Shown here in pieces: positions 23,909 to 26,157 of a DNA stretch of 26,157 nucleotides. Each line of letters starts with the position of its first letter. The first letter of the stretch is position 1. This stretch comes from CAYPEL01 sp964409635 (GTDB taxonomy: Bacteria; Pseudomonadota; Gammaproteobacteria; DSM-19610): contig CAYPEL010000021.1 of NCBI GenBank assembly GCA_964409635.1, forward strand, positions 1 to 26,157, in the 5' to 3' direction. The position numbers were made by a program, and so were the translations under genes. A model generated the notes under the pieces. That model was not told where the DNA came from and searched no databases. It saw nothing but the letters and a program-made list of their open reading frames with translations.

Positions 23909-24031
23909 ATGAATTCTGCTCGTTGCCTGCCAGATAGTTCGCGTACGGGATGGGTGGCGCTATGGATTTTTACGGCTGGGCTGGTGACTTTAACAATGGT
24001 CGTAAGGACGCGCAATTTCAAGCGATATTAA
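23909..24031 (+). CDS. Possible 40-residue single-helix membrane peptide
   Basis: Between the sigma-54 promoter and the activator gene, an ATG opens a 40-codon frame encoding a peptide with one hydrophobic helix (WVALWIFTAGLVTLTMVV) and a basic tail (RTRNFKRY). The ribosome-binding site is weak (AGG 11 bases upstream) and several codons are rare for this window. A second frame (ATG at 23950 or 23962, stop at 24043-24045) overlaps it. That one encodes a 27-31 residue polar peptide containing DFYGWAGDFNNGRKDAQF and ends 8 bases before the activator's ATG. I recognise neither. At most one is likely to be real, and neither may be. Confidence 0.25.
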   Translation: MNSARCLPDSSRTGWVALWIFTAGLVTLTMVVRTRNFKRY

Positions 24032-24053
24032 CTAACTATAGGTAAGCGTCCAT

Positions 24054-25460
24054 ATGCAGATACCAAAAATCTCTAAGAATCTAGCTTCTCTCATAGAAGT
24101 TTACCAGCAGCCCTTTGTACTGGTGGACAAGAATTTCACGATTGTTGCAGCAAACAAGCAGTATGCTAAGCAGTTCGGCAGTAATCCGGAAGATATTGTT
24201 GGCTGCAAGTGCCACCAGGTATCCCATAATTCTGACCAGCCCTGCGCGAATCATGGTGAAGACTGCCCGCATTTGCGTATGTTTAAAAGTGGTAAGGTCG
24301 AAGAGGCTTTGCATATCCATACCCGTGCGGACGGCACCAAGGACTGTGTTGAAATCAAGGCGCACCCTATTTTGGGCGACGATGGTGAGATTGAGTATAT
24401 GGGGGAATTGTTGATCCCCATTGATAACGAAGAATCCATGAAAAAAAGCGAACTGGTGGGTTCGTCTCCCGCATTTCTAGAAGCGGTACACGAAGCAAGC
24501 TTGTTGGCGTCTTCTGATTTGCCGGTGCTGATTACGGGTGAGAGTGGTGTGGGTAAAGAACGTTTTGCGAATTATGTGCATGCCCGTTCGATGCGCAGTA
24601 AACAGACATTTATTACGCTGGATTGTTGTGGTCTGAATGAAACCCTGTTTGAGTCAGAGTTGTTTGGTCATGAGGCCGGCGCTTTTACTGATGCGCATAA
24701 AAAGAAGACGGGTTTGTTTGAACTGGCGGACGAAGGTACTTTGTTTCTTGATGAAATTGGCGAGATATCCCCCACGCTACAGGCAAAATTGTTGCGGGTA
24801 ATCGAGACGGGTACTTACCGGCGTGTCGGAGGTACGCAAACATTACAAGCGAATGTGCGCATTGTTTCAGCAACCAATTGCGATTTGCTGGACATGGTTA
24901 ACGAAGGCAGGTTTCGCAGGGATCTGTATTACCGGCTTGCCGGGCACACCCTGCGCCTGCCGGCACTGCGTGAACGTAGTGGTGATATTTCGCAATTGCT
25001 GTGCCATTTTATGCTGCAACTGAAACACAAGACAGCGCCGACAGCAGATGCCCTGCGGTTACTTGAGGTATACGATTACCCAGGCAATATCCGCGAGCTC
25101 AAGTACATTATTGAGCTGGCGTCACTCAAGGCGGGTATGGGTAATATAAGGCCTGAACACTTGCCGGCTTGCGTGCAAAATTGCTCCGCCGGTACACAGC
25201 AGATCAGGCGTGATACGGCGGGCTCGCGCGCTAATCTATCCCCTCCGTCTGGTGCTGAAAATAACCATCAGATTGGGCGCCGTAAGGAAGACCGGCAGAT
25301 CATGGGTATGGATGCGAATACTGTACTTGATATTCTGCAAAAAGCCCGAGGTTCGCGGCGCAAAGCTGCACAAACGCTTGGTATCAGCGAGCGGAAAATC
25401 TATCGCCTGATCAAGCGTTATGAAGAAGCAGGCTTTGAGGTACCGCCGCCTTATCTTTAA
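24054..25460 (+). CDS. Sigma-54 enhancer-binding protein with cysteine-rich PAS domain
   Basis: A 468-residue activator. Residues 15-120 form a PAS domain with cysteines at 51, 53, 64 and 71 (CKCH, then PC, then CPHL), which suggests redox, metal or sulfur-species sensing. The AAA+ domain has Walker A GESGVGKE (162-169), Walker B LFLDE (230-234) and the arginine-finger region RFRRDLYYRL (286-295). The sigma-54-contacting loop is GAFTDA (209-214) instead of the usual GAFTGA. A linker leads to a Fis-type helix-turn-helix (RRKAAQTLGISERKIYRLIKRY). There is no receiver domain, so it senses directly. An AGGTAAG precedes the ATG. By position and shared palindromes it is the best candidate to activate itself and the thiosulfate operon (inference). 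Confidence 0.92.
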   Translation: MQIPKISKNLASLIEVYQQPFVLVDKNFTIVAANKQYAKQFGSNPEDIVGCKCHQVSHNSDQPCANHGEDCPHLRMFKSGKVEEALHIHTRADGTKDCVEIKAHPILGDDGEIEYMGELLIPIDNEESMKKSELVGSSPAFLEAVHEASLLASSDLPVLITGESGVGKERFANYVHARSMRSKQTFITLDCCGLNETLFESELFGHEAGAFTDAHKKKTGLFELADEGTLFLDEIGEISPTLQAKLLRVIETGTYRRVGGTQTLQANVRIVSATNCDLLDMVNEGRFRRDLYYRLAGHTLRLPALRERSGDISQLLCHFMLQLKHKTAPTADALRLLEVYDYPGNIRELKYIIELASLKAGMGNIRPEHLPACVQNCSAGTQQIRRDTAGSRANLSPPSGAENNHQIGRRKEDRQIMGMDANTVLDILQKARGSRRKAAQTLGISERKIYRLIKRYEEAGFEVPPPYL

Positions 25461-25531
25461 CAGTGGTTGTTCTCAGCAACTTTTCTATTTATCCAGAGAT
25501 GTACTGTGAATTTGCGTAAGCTTCCCGAGAT

Positions 25532-26157
25532 TTATCTCGTCACGGAAATACTTTTTGTTGCGCCTTGCCGGGTAAAGACAATATTCAGTGTGGCATCTTC
25601 GGCAAGGGCATCGATGGCGTTTGATACGCCTTTTCCGCTATTCATGACAAAGCCATTGATGCTGGTAATGACATCGCCGGCTTTAAGCCCCTGGCGGGCG
25701 AGAAATTCTTTTTCGCTGCTCTCCTCGGCGAATATTTGCAGGCCGGCAACCTGACCATTAATGATGGCAGGTTCGTAGTCAAGATCTTCCCAAAACTCGC
25801 TATCTGGAATCTCATCATCATTCTCGTGATCTGCTGCGGATTTTACACTAACCTTTTCGTGGTCTACTACGGGTTTTACACTACGTACTGAAGTTTTCCG
25901 GTATTTGGTAACGGTCTTGGTGCGGGGTTTTTTCTCGCTGCGGGTATTTAGTTTATACAGGAGTAGCGTTTCGTATTGGCCATTTCTTAGCAGGGTAACT
26001 CTGTCTGGGTGAATTTCATCGAGTTTTGCTAACCCAAAAACACTATCGCCCCGCTTGAAATGTTTTTCTTCCTTGTTGGGCTTCTGGATAATAGCAAGTC
26101 CGTCGTGCTTATTATCTTCGGCAGCGATACCACTTAATTTCAGGTTCAGCTTGGTTT
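25532..26157 (-). CDS. gspC: GspC-type type II secretion protein, 5' end outside window
   Basis: An open minus-strand frame enters at the window edge and ends at the TAA at 25532-25534, giving the last 207 residues. The first 70 residues or so match the homology region of GspC: LNLKLSGIAA, GLAIIQ, FKRGDSVFGLAKLDEIHPDRVTLLRNGQYETL. After a basic, charged linker comes a PDZ domain (GLKAGDVITSINGFVMNSG, then LNIVFTRQG). GspC links the inner-membrane assembly of the type II secretion system to the outer-membrane secretin. The linker holds two imperfect copies of an 11-residue unit (SVKPVVDHEKV and SVKSAADHEND). Nothing follows on the same strand before the convergent activator gene, so gspD is not directly downstream as it is in many gsp operons. 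Confidence 0.8.
   Translation of the reverse strand, partial: TKLNLKLSGIAAEDNKHDGLAIIQKPNKEEKHFKRGDSVFGLAKLDEIHPDRVTLLRNGQYETLLLYKLNTRSEKKPRTKTVTKYRKTSVRSVKPVVDHEKVSVKSAADHENDDEIPDSEFWEDLDYEPAIINGQVAGLQIFAEESSEKEFLARQGLKAGDVITSINGFVMNSGKGVSNAIDALAEDATLNIVFTRQGATKSISVTR
25817..25882 (-). repeat. Two 33-base imperfect tandem repeats within gspC
   Basis: Two consecutive 33-base units match at 26 of 33 positions and keep the reading frame, encoding SVKPVVDHEKV and SVKSAADHEND in the linker between the homology region and PDZ domain. Most differences are single transitions, consistent with an old in-frame duplication in a flexible linker. Confidence 0.7.

Noticed and set aside
25467..25754. Plus-strand 95-codon frame after the activator gene
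   Set aside because: It is antisense to the PDZ-coding part of gspC, which has clear GspC and PDZ motifs.
1..26157. CRISPR arrays, tRNA or rRNA genes, insertion sequences, integrases
   Set aside because: I looked for regularly spaced repeats, tRNA-like cloverleaves with a conserved T-loop, and transposase or integrase motifs and saw none. The cloverleaf at 20043-20142 lacks tRNA features. A computed search would be needed to be certain.

Overview
The window looks like a gammaproteobacterial chromosome segment. It has moderate GC, NirBD/NarK nitrate assimilation, a RegB/RegA redox pair, a MotY-type protein, a type II secretion GspC and TsdA/TsdB thiosulfate dehydrogenase genes. The lifestyle it suggests is a nitrate-using, thiosulfate-oxidising gammaproteobacterium; I cannot name the genus. 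All gene assignments rest on reading motifs in the translated sequence, not on database searches.

Layout. (1) 1-6604 is nitrate assimilation. nirB-nirD run leftward. An MFS nitrate/nitrite transporter and a PP2C-phosphatase/Ser-Thr-kinase fusion run rightward. The divergent promoter region has a sigma-54 promoter facing each way and an NtrC-type dyad between them. (2) 6605-6700 is a convergent spacer that folds as a cruciform. (3) 6701-18481 (minus) is a compact run of eleven genes: two YeeE/YedE half-transporters, tsdB, tsdA, a SulP permease, a secreted DsrE-like protein, a SoxB-like metallophosphoesterase, an MMPL/RND transporter, a LolA-like periplasmic protein, an outer-membrane barrel and a LuxR-type regulator with a degenerate receiver. 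Neighbours overlap by one base (TAATG) or sit a few tens of bases apart, so this is probably one operon. (4) 18482-19132 is AT-rich regulatory DNA with a sigma-54-type promoter for the operon, two FNR-like boxes and several palindromes. (5) 19133-22007 has a motY-like gene convergent with regA-regB, separated by a cloverleaf-like repeat. (6) 22169-23164 is a His/Met-rich outer-membrane protein. (7) 23165-24053 is a second AT-rich regulatory region with a sigma-54 promoter, leading to a PAS/AAA+/Fis enhancer-binding protein (24054-25460). (8) 25532-26157 is the 3' part of gspC, running off the window.

How the parts may work together. TsdA/TsdB oxidise thiosulfate to tetrathionate in the periplasm. 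YeeE/YedE and SulP proteins could move thiosulfate, sulfite or sulfate. The SoxB-like and DsrE-like proteins could act on sulfane-sulfur intermediates. The RND-LolA-barrel trio could move a hydrophobic or lipid-linked substrate between membrane layers. The same 20-base motif, TGACAGTTTGTCATGTCATG, lies about 320-340 bp upstream of both the operon's sigma-54-type promoter and that of the enhancer-binding-protein gene. I infer that this protein, which carries four cysteines in or just after its PAS core, is the autoregulated activator of the thiosulfate operon. This is the most interesting proposal in the window and it is testable.
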